Part shown: positions 17,547 through 25,987 of the stretch, piece after piece
Layout of the letters: every line of letters starts with the position of its first letter
How positions within the stretch are numbered: position 1 is the first letter of the stretch
Source: Bacteroidota bacterium
Lineage (GTDB): Bacteria > Bacteroidota > Bacteroidia > Bacteroidales > B39-G9
DNA: 38,644 nt
Direction of reading: 5' to 3'
Assembly: GCA_015222055.1 (NCBI GenBank)
Contig: JADFUR010000034.1
Span: 1 to 38,644, forward strand
Notes under the pieces: generated by a model
The model's input: the letters and a program-made list of their open reading frames with translations, nothing else
The model's database searches: none
What the model was told of the DNA's origin: nothing
Position numbers and translations under genes: made by a program

Positions 17547-18788
17547 TTATTGTTCTTCTGAATAATAAAACAATGTTGAACTGTTAGTTTCTTTAAAAAT
17601 ATCTTTCGCTATATTATTAATTTGCTCAGGTCTTACCTTTGAATAATTTTCAGACTCGAAATTAATATATTTAGCATCACCCAACAATTCATGATAAGAG
17701 AGATTCATTGCCTTGTTCAAAACGCTCATTTCTGATAACTCAAGTATTGTTTCAACCTTATTCTTAACTTTTGTTAATTCATATTCTGAAATATAATTGT
17801 TTTTTATCAAATCTAATTCTTTTTCAATAGATTTATTGGCAACAGTCATATCTATGCCTTTAATTAGTTGTCCGGTTATTACAAACAAACCGTTATCTAT
17901 ATCGCCGGTAATATAAGCATCTATGTTGCTAAATATTTTTTGTTTTTTAACTAATGATTGATACAGCCTAGATGACTTACCGTTTGAGAGTACATCAGAT
18001 AATAAGTCTGTAGCATAATAATTTTCATCATTGCGAGAACACATATGATATGCTTTATATATTGCATTAAAAGGAACATCTTTTTTAACAGACAATTCTC
18101 TTTTCTCAACCTGTTCAGGTTCTTTAATTAAATTTCTGACAGGCACATTTCTTTTTTCGATTGCACCAAACCATTTTTCAGAAAGCTCCTTAATTTGCTC
18201 AGTCTCTACGTCTCCAGCAATAGTTAATATTGCATTATTTGGTGCGTAATATTTATAAAAAAAATCTTTAACATCATCTAAATTTACATTTTCAATATGT
18301 GAGATGTCTTTACCAATTGTAGACCAACGATATGGATGTTTTTTATAAGCTAATGGTTTTAACATTAGCCAAACATCTCCATAAGGCTGATTCAAATATC
18401 TTTGTTTATATTCTTCAATAACAACATTGCGTTGAACATTAAGACTTTTTTCTGAAAAAGCTAAACTCAACATCCTGTCTGATTCAAGCCAGAAACCAGT
18501 CTCAATATTATCTTTAGGAAGCGTAAGGTAATAATTTGTTATATTACTGTTTGTAAAAGCATTATTTTCTCCACCAACCTTTTGTAGCGGTTTGTCATAT
18601 ATTGGAATATTTTTTGAGCCACCAAACATTAAATGTTCAAACAGATGTGCGAATCCTGTTTTATTAGGATTTTCATCTCGCGATCCAACATCGTATAAAA
18701 CATTTATTGCAACAATTGGTGTCGATTTATCTTTATGTACAATTACTTTTAGTCCGTTTTTTAATGTGAACTTGTCGAATTTTATCAT
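17547..18788 (-). CDS. M16-family zinc metallopeptidase, catalytic subunit
   Basis: 413 residues. The inverted zinc motif H-L-F-E-H-L-M-F-G-G lies near residue 48, with the downstream ligand region NVVIEEYKQRYLNQPYGD about 75 residues later. N-terminal features GLKVIVHKDKSTPIVAINVLYDVGSRDE are typical of M16A/B peptidases. There is no signal peptide. It is the first gene of the M16 pair. Its start lies only about 20 bases beyond the T-run of a terminator-like hairpin, leaving little room for a promoter between them, so the hairpin may sit in its leader or the operon may be fed by read-through from the carboxylase gene. Confidence 0.93.
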   Translation of the reverse strand: MIKFDKFTLKNGLKVIVHKDKSTPIVAINVLYDVGSRDENPNKTGFAHLFEHLMFGGSKNIPIYDKPLQKVGGENNAFTNSNITNYYLTLPKDNIETGFWLESDRMLSLAFSEKSLNVQRNVVIEEYKQRYLNQPYGDVWLMLKPLAYKKHPYRWSTIGKDISHIENVNLDDVKDFFYKYYAPNNAILTIAGDVETEQIKELSEKWFGAIEKRNVPVRNLIKEPEQVEKRELSVKKDVPFNAIYKAYHMCSRNDENYYATDLLSDVLSNGKSSRLYQSLVKKQKIFSNIDAYITGDIDNGLFVITGQLIKGIDMTVANKSIEKELDLIKNNYISEYELTKVKNKVETILELSEMSVLNKAMNLSYHELLGDAKYINFESENYSKVRPEQINNIAKDIFKETNSSTLFYYSEEQ

Positions 18789-18810
18789 AATAATTTGAAC
18801 TTATCAGCTT

Positions 18811-18847
18811 ATAAAAAAAGCAAAATGATATTTAACCATTTTGCTTT
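18811..18847 (-). terminator. Terminator or attenuator between carboxylase and M16 genes
   Basis: The arms AAAGCAAAATG (18817-18827) and CATTTTGCTTT (18837-18847) match perfectly around a 9-base loop. On the minus strand the stem is followed by CTTTTTTTAT. It lies about 30 bases after the carboxylase stop and 22 before the M16 start. Confidence 0.85.
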
Positions 18848-18875
18848 AAATAATTAATACTTATATAAAACTAAG

Positions 18876-20660
18876 TTATTTGTCATCTTCTTTTTTTGAG
18901 CCTTTAACTTTTTTATTTTTTATATCATCTTCAATTTCAGGATTTGCTTCCATTGAACCCCAATTATAATTATAAAGACCTCTAATTAAGCGTTCTTCTT
19001 TTTCTTTTGGGCTCAGTTTAAGGTAACTTTCTCTGCTTTCTCTCTGTGCTCGAATTTGCTCGTCAACAATTTGTTTTTTAACCTCATAAACTTCTTTTTC
19101 TTTCTTATTTTTTAAGTAATTTTTAGCTACAGATGGAAAAAGTTCAAGCAACAATTCTTCTTTTTCATTAGCGGCTAATTTGAAGCCACCAAAATCTTCA
19201 CAAATAGTTTCATTTATTTGTTTTTTGTAGTTGCTAGAATCATAATCTTCAGCTTCTCTTACTCCACAAATTTTTTCTCTAAAGTTTGGGTCAATATTTA
19301 TAGGTGTTTTCCCATAATTACCTTTTACAAGATTTTTAAATTGTGTTGATATATTCGTATAATGAGGTTTTCCTCCATTAGCATCAATAACGCAATTAAC
19401 AGCCTGATTACCTACTATTTGACTCGAAGGAGTAACTAAAGGTGGACAACCTGCGTCAATTCGTACAAGTGGCACAGTCTCAAGCACTTTATTAACTAAT
19501 TTTTCTAATTTAAGTTGTTTTAGTTGAGCCAACATATTCGTATACATTCCTCCCGGAATTTCTGCGTTTTTAACTCTTTCGTTTGGCCCAATAAAATTAA
19601 AATAATTTTCAATTTGATGAATAACAACAAGCAATTCATTTTCTTTGTCATTCTTAGCTAATTCAATTGCTTTGTCAAATAAATTATCAATTTTTTTAGG
19701 TAGAGTGTCTTTAGTAATATCAAATTCGATAGGGAATACTTGCTTATAGTTATCAAACTCAGAAAGCTCTTTTCTGATTGTTCTCAGTTCATTATTAATT
19801 TTAACAACAGAATCTAAATCTACACCTGTATCTAATCCTAATTTGTTTGCAAACAGTTGAATAACTTCAAAAGCTGGAGCTGCAGGACCGCTTGAAAAAT
19901 TCATCATGTTTGTATCAATAATATCAGCACCATTAATAATAGCCATTAAAACAGAAGCTAAACCATATCCTGGAGTACAATGAGTATGAAAATCAATAGG
20001 TACTTTTACTTCTTTTTTTAAACGTCTAATAAGTTGTCCTGATAGTGACGGAGTAATTAAACCCGCCATATCTTTTATTGTAATTATATCAGCACCAAGC
20101 TTTTCAAGTTCCTTAGCTTTGTCAATAAAATAATCTATTGAAAAAATATCATGAGGTAATTTTTTCCCTTTTAAAAATGCTTTCGCTTTTTGCTTCTTTG
20201 TAAATCGTGGATTAACTGTATAGCAAATAGCACAATCAACCTCTCCTTTATTTTTTTTAACATATTTGATTGTTGATTTCATGTTATTAATATCATTTAA
20301 GCAATCAAATATTCTCATTATGCTAATGCCCGATTCAATAGAATTTTTATTAAAACCTTCAATAACTTCTTCGGGATATGGATTATAACCAAATAGATTT
20401 CTTCCTCTTGAAAGAGCTGTCAGTTTTGAGCTATTACCTACTTCTTTTTTTATTTTTTTAAGTCTGTTCCAAGGATCTTCGTTTAAAAAACGCATTACAG
20501 AATCCGGAACAGCACCACCCCAAACTTCCATAGCATAAAAATTCGCTTTTTTATAAAAAGGTAAAATTTTGTCAATCTGTTCCTGCTTCATTCTTGTAGC
20601 AAATAATGATTGCTGACCATCCCTTAGGGTTAAATCCCTAACTAACAACTTATTACTCAT
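18876..20660 (-). CDS. Biotin-dependent carboxylase/decarboxylase carboxyltransferase subunit (PycB/OadA type), no biotin domain
   Basis: 594 residues. The DRE-TIM barrel carboxyltransferase domain (about 1-290) has VRDLTLRDGQQS (metal-binding Asp), MEVWGGAVPDSVMRFL, ADIITIKDMAGL (the reactive Lys) and DFHTHCTPGYG (metal-binding His pair). The conserved PYC_OADA domain follows (about 310-500: IPGGMYTNM, VRIDAGCPPLVTPSSQIVG, GNYGKTPI). The protein ends in a Lys/Glu-rich tail with no AMKM biotin site, so biotin must be on a separate carrier protein. It could be pyruvate carboxylase subunit B or the alpha subunit of a sodium-pumping oxaloacetate decarboxylase; sequence alone does not decide. No carrier or membrane subunit is adjacent. 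Confidence 0.88.
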   Translation of the reverse strand: MSNKLLVRDLTLRDGQQSLFATRMKQEQIDKILPFYKKANFYAMEVWGGAVPDSVMRFLNEDPWNRLKKIKKEVGNSSKLTALSRGRNLFGYNPYPEEVIEGFNKNSIESGISIMRIFDCLNDINNMKSTIKYVKKNKGEVDCAICYTVNPRFTKKQKAKAFLKGKKLPHDIFSIDYFIDKAKELEKLGADIITIKDMAGLITPSLSGQLIRRLKKEVKVPIDFHTHCTPGYGLASVLMAIINGADIIDTNMMNFSSGPAAPAFEVIQLFANKLGLDTGVDLDSVVKINNELRTIRKELSEFDNYKQVFPIEFDITKDTLPKKIDNLFDKAIELAKNDKENELLVVIHQIENYFNFIGPNERVKNAEIPGGMYTNMLAQLKQLKLEKLVNKVLETVPLVRIDAGCPPLVTPSSQIVGNQAVNCVIDANGGKPHYTNISTQFKNLVKGNYGKTPINIDPNFREKICGVREAEDYDSSNYKKQINETICEDFGGFKLAANEKEELLLELFPSVAKNYLKNKKEKEVYEVKKQIVDEQIRAQRESRESYLKLSPKEKEERLIRGLYNYNWGSMEANPEIEDDIKNKKVKGSKKEDDK

Positions 20661-20710
20661 TTCATTGATAATTTAATCTGTTATACAAATAACTGTTTTT
20701 AATAAAAATT

Positions 20711-20741
20711 CAAAAATATAGATTATAGTTTGATTAACGAA
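20711..20741 (-). promoter_or_regulatory. Probable promoter of the carboxylase gene (Bacteroidetes -33/-7)
   Basis: On the minus strand TTCG (20741-20738), one base off TTTG, is followed by exactly 19 bases and then TATTTTTG (20718-20711), a full TAnnTTTG match. It is about 50 bases upstream of the start codon at 20660. Confidence 0.55.
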
Positions 20742-20880
20742 ATAATAAACAATTTAATATAAAAAAATGTTAAAATATAGATTGTTTTTCCACCTGTGTT
20801 TAAGACACAAAATAATTCATCCGAAAATTATTTTTGATTATTTAATGTTTTTAAAACTTAAATGGTATTTTTGCAACATT

Positions 20881-22656
20881 ATGGCGAAAACTAATTTTAT
20901 TGGAAAGTTCTTATTATGGCGTGTTAAACATATTAAACAAAGACAATTTATTTTGTTTTTGAGTTTTATTGTTGGGATTTTAAGTGGATTAGCTGCAGTT
21001 ATTTTAAAAAACACAATTCATTATACTCGAATTTTACTAACTCACGGTTTTGATGTTCAAAATGAAAATATTTGGTATTTCGCCTTTCCAATATTCGGAT
21101 TATTTTTAACAGTAATTTTTGTTAAGTATATTGTAAAAGATCAAATTGGACATGGTGTAAGTAGAATTCTATATGCTATTTCAAAAAAGAATAGTATAAT
21201 TAAATCACATAATAATTTTTCTTCAATTATTGCCAGTACTTTCACTATTGCTTTTGGTGGTTCTGTAGGTTCTGAGGCTCCAATTGTTTTAACCGGGGCT
21301 TCTTTAGGTTCTTCACTGGGGCGATTATTTCATTTAGATTATAAACAAGTTACCCTACTCGTAGGCTGTGGTTCAGCAGGAGCTATTGCCGGAATTTTTA
21401 ATGCCCCTATTGCTGGATTAGTTTTTACTCTTGAAGTATTGATGCTTGATTTAACAATGGCTTCTTTAATTCCATTATTGATTTCTGCTGTAACGGCAAC
21501 AATGGTTTCGTTTTTTTTAATGGGAAAAGATGTATTATTAACATTTGATTTAACCCATGCGTTTATTTTTAATAATATACCTTACTATATTTTACTTGGT
21601 GTTTTTACGGCATTCATTTCAGTATATTTTACTAGAGCATCAATGTTTGTCGAAAATAAGCTGGATAAAGTAAAAAATTCATTCCGAAAATTAATCTATG
21701 GAGGGCTTATTCTCGGTTTGTTAATTTTTATTTTCCCTTCTTTATTTGGTGAAGGATATGATACTTTAAAAATAATTTTGAGTGGACATGGTCCAGATAT
21801 TTTAAATAACAGTCCATTTTATTCCATTAAAGATAACTATTGGTTATTCATTATTTTTCTTAGCTTAATTTTAATATTTAAAGTTATTGCTATGGCTGTT
21901 ACTAATGGTGCTGGTGGAGTTGGAGGCGTTTTTGCCCCATCTTTGTTTATGGGAGGATTATCAGGATATCTCTTAGCACTTATTATTAATAAAAGTAAAT
22001 ACATTAATGTCCCTGAAAGTAACTTTGCTCTTGTTGGTATGGCTGGTGTTATGGCTGGTGTTATGCATGCACCAATGACATCAATTTTCCTTATTGCCGA
22101 AATTACTGGGGGATACGATTTGTTTATTCCTTTAATTATTACCTCAACTATATCGTTTATTACGATTAATTATTTCGAGCCTCATTCTATTTATACTAAA
22201 CGTTTAGCAAAAAGAGGGGAACTTATTACTCATAATAAAGACCGGGCAGTTCTTACTTTAATGAAACTAGGTAAGGTTATTGAAACTGATTTAAAAACTA
22301 TCAGCCCCGACAGTACTTTAAAAGATTTAGTTAATATTGTTTCAAAATCAAAACGAAATATTTTTCCTGTTGTTGATGAAAAAAACATATTGCTTGGTAT
22401 TGTTTTATTAGATAATATTAGAGAAATTATGTTTAATCCAGATATGTATGAAACAACTTATGTGCATGAGTTAATGATAATGCCACCGACATATGTATCT
22501 TCGAATGAACCAATGGATTGCGTGATGAAAAAATTTGAAGAATCAAGAGCCTGGAATCTTCCAGTTATTGATGATGATGTTTATGTTGGATTTGTTTCAA
22601 AATCAAAAATATTTTCAGCTTATAGAAGAATTTTAGTATATTTCTCTGATGAATAG
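20881..22656 (+). CDS. CLC anion channel/transporter with C-terminal CBS pair (copy 1)
   Basis: 591 residues from ATG 20881. The open frame runs 38 codons further upstream, but this start aligns with the second copy (FLLWRVKHIKQR against FLIWRMKHISRR) and gives equal length. The membrane domain (about 15-435) has the selectivity motif G-H-G-V-S in place of GSGIP; FGGSVGSEAP, keeping the gating Glu in the GREGP motif; GGVGGVFAP for GxFxP; and the central Tyr in GGYDLFIPL. The inner proton-relay Glu of E. coli ClcA aligns with Val (FTLEVL). Two CBS domains follow (about 455-585). The expected role is chloride or other anion movement across the inner membrane, with CBS sensing of nucleotide or ionic state. 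Whether it is channel or exchanger is open. Confidence 0.9.
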   Translation: MAKTNFIGKFLLWRVKHIKQRQFILFLSFIVGILSGLAAVILKNTIHYTRILLTHGFDVQNENIWYFAFPIFGLFLTVIFVKYIVKDQIGHGVSRILYAISKKNSIIKSHNNFSSIIASTFTIAFGGSVGSEAPIVLTGASLGSSLGRLFHLDYKQVTLLVGCGSAGAIAGIFNAPIAGLVFTLEVLMLDLTMASLIPLLISAVTATMVSFFLMGKDVLLTFDLTHAFIFNNIPYYILLGVFTAFISVYFTRASMFVENKLDKVKNSFRKLIYGGLILGLLIFIFPSLFGEGYDTLKIILSGHGPDILNNSPFYSIKDNYWLFIIFLSLILIFKVIAMAVTNGAGGVGGVFAPSLFMGGLSGYLLALIINKSKYINVPESNFALVGMAGVMAGVMHAPMTSIFLIAEITGGYDLFIPLIITSTISFITINYFEPHSIYTKRLAKRGELITHNKDRAVLTLMKLGKVIETDLKTISPDSTLKDLVNIVSKSKRNIFPVVDEKNILLGIVLLDNIREIMFNPDMYETTYVHELMIMPPTYVSSNEPMDCVMKKFEESRAWNLPVIDDDVYVGFVSKSKIFSAYRRILVYFSDE

Positions 22657-22724
22657 AAAAAAAACTATTACACAAATATCTTTACACGGTAATAATTTTA
22701 ATTTATTTTACTTTAAAGGGTAAT

Positions 22725-22830
22725 TAATTGTCATTAAGTCATTTATTGACATTCATTTTTAAATCATACAATGAAATTGTAATGAATGACACAAAGTTAA
22801 TGACGTGAAACAAAATGACAAATAGTAAAT
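22725..22830. repeat. AATGAC short repeat cluster A
   Basis: This gap after CLC copy 1 has GTCATT words on the left (TTGTCATTAAGTCATT) and AATGAC words on the right. It includes one full unit at 22799-22819: AATGAC, mini-hairpin core GTGAAAC (22805-22811), then AAAATGAC. The outward-facing halves could pair into a larger stem. It belongs to the same family as the clusters at 23284 and 28099. Confidence 0.6.
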
Positions 22831-22890
22831 TTAATTTATCTCCCGAAAAAACATTTTGCTATTGCCTTAAAAAATTATTGCTGTAAAGAA

Positions 22891-23136
22891 TTATTTTACA
22901 AACTTATTGTATAAGCATGTAAATATTGCTCCACAAATAACACCTTCAACAAATCCCCAGATTAGTCCAATAAATGCACCTCCCCAAGTTACAGAATAGC
23001 CCAGGTAAATTTTCCCTAATAAAGAAAGAGTATTTCCGTCATATCCAAAACAAATAAACCAAATTGTTAAAAAAAATACAGCAATACCCCATAAAATACC
23101 AGCGGCTAAAGAAAAAGCTTTTACATTTAATTTCAT
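22891..23136 (-). CDS. Small holin-like membrane protein
   Basis: 81 residues with two hydrophobic segments (about 8-32, AGILWGIAVFFLTIWFICFG, and 48-76, rich in Gly: GGAFIGLIWGFVEGVICGAI). It resembles short proteins labelled 'bacteriophage holin' or DUF5676-like in databases, which start MKLNVKAF...CGI(L/V)WG. No phage genes are near, so the holin name is a family label and not evidence of lysis. It has a near-perfect Shine-Dalgarno, unlike its neighbours, and sits between two CLC genes within repeat-rich gaps. Its role is unknown; a small accessory to membrane transport is one guess. Confidence 0.8.
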   Translation of the reverse strand: MKLNVKAFSLAAGILWGIAVFFLTIWFICFGYDGNTLSLLGKIYLGYSVTWGGAFIGLIWGFVEGVICGAIFTCLYNKFVK

Positions 23137-23141
23137 AACGA

Positions 23142-23147
23142 CCTCCT
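23142..23147 (-). promoter_or_regulatory. Strong Shine-Dalgarno AGGAGG
   Basis: On the minus strand AGGAGG-TCGTT-ATG gives five bases between the site and the start of the small membrane protein. It fixes the start at 23136. Sites of this strength are rare in Bacteroidetes, and I saw none in front of the other genes checked here. Confidence 0.85.
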
Positions 23148-23283
23148 AATTTTTTGTTTAAGTAAATTTACAAAATAAAAATACTTAAAAAAAATATTTT
23201 AAATTACCGAATAATTATTGATTTATTTTTATTATAGAATGTTGATGTTCCGTGCTTTACGAAAATAAATTTATATTATATGA

Positions 23284-23440
23284 TTACCAATAGGCATTAA
23301 TAGGCATTGATTGTCAATGATTGTCATTAATAATAGCCATTAAATTGTCATTTTATATAAACAATAAAATGACGCGAAGCAAATGACAACAATGACGTGA
23401 AACAAATAGCGGCGAAGCCAAATGACTATCAATGACGAAT
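23284..23440. repeat. AATGAC short repeat cluster B
   Basis: This is the densest of three related clusters. It holds three mini-hairpin cores: GCGAAGC (23374-23380), GTGAAAC (23397-23403) and GGCGAAGCC (23411-23419). They are flanked by AATGAC and/or CAAATGAC (the 5' flank of the third core and the 3' flank of the second are degenerate). Several TGTCATT words lie to the left. GTCATTTTAT (23347-23356) and ATAAAATGAC (23364-23373) form a perfect 10-bp hairpin around ATAAACA. The left end has AGGCATT repeated (TAGGCATTAATAGGCATTGATTG). No ORF of note is present. Confidence 0.7.
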
Positions 23441-23476
23441 TAAATAAGTATCTAAATATTTATTTTACTAACAGTC

Positions 23477-25255
23477 TTAATCCTCAGAAAATTTTTTTAG
23501 TAATAATCGGTATGATGAAAACACTTTTGCTCGCGAAACAAATCCCATATATTTTCCATCTTTTAAAACAGGTAAATTAAAATTGTCGGATAACTGAAAT
23601 TTTTCTGCAACGCTTTCCATTAATTCGTCAGGATCAACAGTAGGCTCTGGCATAAACATTAAATCTCTTACATCTGTTGTGTTGTATAATTCGGGCTTAA
23701 AAATTATATGTCTAATATCGTTAACAAAAACAATACCTACCATTGTATTATCATTTTCTAAAACCGGAAAAATATTCCTGCTTGATTTTGAAATTATTTG
23801 CACTAAATCGCCTAAACTAGCATCAGAATTTACACAACTAAAATTCGTTTCTATTAAACTCGTTACTTTCATTCTTGAAAGTGCTGCTTTGTCTTTGTCG
23901 TGAGTAATTAGTTCTTTTCTATTTGCTAATTGAATAGTATAAACTGAATTTTTTTCAAATAGTTTTATTGTAATATATGAAAATGCAGCAGTAATCATAA
24001 GAGGAACAAATAATTGATAACCTTTTGTAATATCTGCTATTAAAAATATTCCCGTTAAGGGTGCATGAAGAACTCCAGCAATTAATCCTCCCATACCTAT
24101 TAATGCAAAATTTGCTCTTGACAAATGAGTTATGCCGAGTCTATTTACAATTAAAGAAAATAATAAACCTACGTTTGACCCAATAAATAAGGTAGGAGCA
24201 AATATTCCACCAACTCCTCCACTTCCAAATGTTACTGATGTTGCTACAACTTTTAATAATATTATTGATACTAAAAGAATTATTAAAACAATAAAATTAT
24301 CTGAATATGAAGAAAAAATATTATTTTCAAATAAAAAAGTATAATCGCCTGCTAAACAGGAATTTATTGCATCATATCCCTCACCGTATAAGGCTGGAAA
24401 AAAAAATATTAAAGTCCCTAATGAAAGTGCACCAATTATTAATTTTTTATAAATATTATTTATCTTTTTAAAATAGCCTTCAATAAACATAAACATTCGT
24501 GTAAAATAGACAGAAACTAATCCGGCGAGTATTCCTAGAGCTATATAGTAAGGAATATTTGTCATATCAAAAGCTTCATTTATAACATCAGGAGAAAATA
24601 TGGTTGTTTGTCCAAGAAACAAATAAGATACCACTGTTCCCGAAATTGAAGCCAATAATAAAGGAACTAACGAATATGTTGTTAAGTCAATCATTATAAC
24701 TTCTATGGTAAAAACAAGGCCGGCAATAGGAGCTTTAAAAATTGCAGCCATTGCTGCTGTTGAAGCACATCCTAATAATAATGTTATTTGTTTATAATTT
24801 AAATGAAATAGTCTCCCAATATTTGCTCCAATAGAAGCTCCCGTTGCCACAGTTGGGCCTTCTAGCCCTACGGAACCACCAAAACCAACGGTTAAAGAAC
24901 TTGTTATAATTGACGAAAACATATTATGAGATTTAATTCTTCCGTTTTGCTTTGCTATGCTGTGTAATACAGTTGGTATGCCATGATGTACCGGTTGTTT
25001 TAAAAAAACTTTAATAAATATTATTGCCAATGAAATACCAACTACTGGATAAATAAAATATAAATAACTATCATAATCATTAGTTATTCCATGTTTAAGC
25101 ATCTCTTTAATAAGATGAACAGAATTTTTAATTAATACCGCCCCTAATCCCGCCGTAATACCAACAATAACGCTCATTATTAGCATAAAAGGTCTACGAC
25201 TGATATGCTTCATTCTCCAAATTAAAAATTTTTTAAACAAATCTCGGATAAGCAT
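23477..25255 (-). CDS. CLC anion channel/transporter with C-terminal CBS pair (copy 2)
   Basis: 592 residues, collinear with copy 1 over its whole length and roughly half identical by eye. Selectivity region H-H-G-I-P; gating motif GGSVGLEGP with the Glu; GGVGGIFAP; Tyr in KGYQLFVPL. As in copy 1, the position of the E. coli ClcA inner Glu is Val (FTIEVI). The CBS pair is at about 455-590, ending LLLKKFSED. It is in the opposite direction to copy 1, with the small membrane protein gene between them. The GREGP-like motif is closer to consensus here (GLEGP against GSEAP), so the two copies may differ in gating or anion choice. Confidence 0.9.
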   Translation of the reverse strand: MLIRDLFKKFLIWRMKHISRRPFMLIMSVIVGITAGLGAVLIKNSVHLIKEMLKHGITNDYDSYLYFIYPVVGISLAIIFIKVFLKQPVHHGIPTVLHSIAKQNGRIKSHNMFSSIITSSLTVGFGGSVGLEGPTVATGASIGANIGRLFHLNYKQITLLLGCASTAAMAAIFKAPIAGLVFTIEVIMIDLTTYSLVPLLLASISGTVVSYLFLGQTTIFSPDVINEAFDMTNIPYYIALGILAGLVSVYFTRMFMFIEGYFKKINNIYKKLIIGALSLGTLIFFFPALYGEGYDAINSCLAGDYTFLFENNIFSSYSDNFIVLIILLVSIILLKVVATSVTFGSGGVGGIFAPTLFIGSNVGLLFSLIVNRLGITHLSRANFALIGMGGLIAGVLHAPLTGIFLIADITKGYQLFVPLMITAAFSYITIKLFEKNSVYTIQLANRKELITHDKDKAALSRMKVTSLIETNFSCVNSDASLGDLVQIISKSSRNIFPVLENDNTMVGIVFVNDIRHIIFKPELYNTTDVRDLMFMPEPTVDPDELMESVAEKFQLSDNFNLPVLKDGKYMGFVSRAKVFSSYRLLLKKFSED

Positions 25256-25410
25256 ATAATTTTATTAATAAATTAAAATTAAACAATAGCTAACTTGATT
25301 TTCTTTATCCTCTCTCCTACTACAATTCTTTAATAAAAAAATTCAGAATAGTATCAATATTTTTTTGCTAATATAATGTTTAATTTATTTTTAGTGAGAG
25401 AATTGTGTGA

Positions 25411-25815
25411 AAATTTTGAAAAAAAAATCAACCAGATTCCATTTTTACAGTTCATTTAGCTAAGAAAGGTAAGTTAATAACACATAATAAAAAAAAAGTT
25501 GTTGCTAAATCGAAACGTGCTATTTAACCTGTTGTTGATGAATAGAATTATCTTAATGTGATTGTTTATTTAAATAATATTCGTGAAATCTTGTTCAATA
25601 CTGATATTTACAATTTTTTTTTGTGCATAATTAAATCGTTCTTTCCCCGCTTATATTTCATATTTTGATACAATGAATGATATAATTAATAAATTTAATG
25701 ATACTAATGCAAGACCCCTCCCCATTATAAATAAAGCAAAGTATGTTAGATTTGTTTCAAAAAAAAACTTTTTTCCTTTTACCGTCAACTGTTGGATGAT
25801 ATCTCACAAGAATAT
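25411..25815 (+). pseudogene. Decayed third CLC gene: only the CBS tail remains
   Basis: In the 732-base gap between CLC copy 2 and the ABC genes, the plus strand encodes a broken version of the CLC C-terminus. From 25429 it reads PDSIFTVHLAKKGKLITHNK, matching PHSIYTKRLAKRGELITHNK of copy 1. There is then a deletion, then SKRAI-stop-PVVDE-stop and VYLNNIREILFNTDIY (copy 1: NNIREIMF-like, FNPDMY). After a frameshift it reads YVRFVSKKNFF and, in another frame, FSFYRQLLDDIS, matching the end of both intact copies. There are at least two in-frame stops, two frameshifts and an internal deletion. The membrane domain upstream is gone. It is closer to copy 1 than to copy 2 (LITHNK, PVVDE). Confidence 0.88.
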
Positions 25816-25987
25816 TTTTTTATTGTGTATGAAACTAAATTAAAATTATTTAATTTTACTGTAACATTTTTTATTTTCTTTTCGTCTTAAAAACATAAAG
25901 ATTTTTTTATAATTTAAACAATTCATTTTTTCATTTAACGTTTTATTTAATTGACCATTAATAATTAACAATTCATAATTTAGCAAT

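Noticed and set aside
20767-20880. N-terminal extension of CLC copy 1
   Set aside because: The 38 extra codons do not align with the second CLC copy, and the ATG at 20881 gives a matching start and length.
22891-23136. Prophage remnant suggested by the holin-like protein
   Set aside because: No integrase, terminase, capsid, endolysin or att repeats anywhere near; the family is chromosomal in many bacteria.
23284-23440. Possible CRISPR array
   Set aside because: Repeat words are only 6-20 bases, irregularly spaced, occur in both orientations and have no unique spacers of even length; no cas genes nearby.
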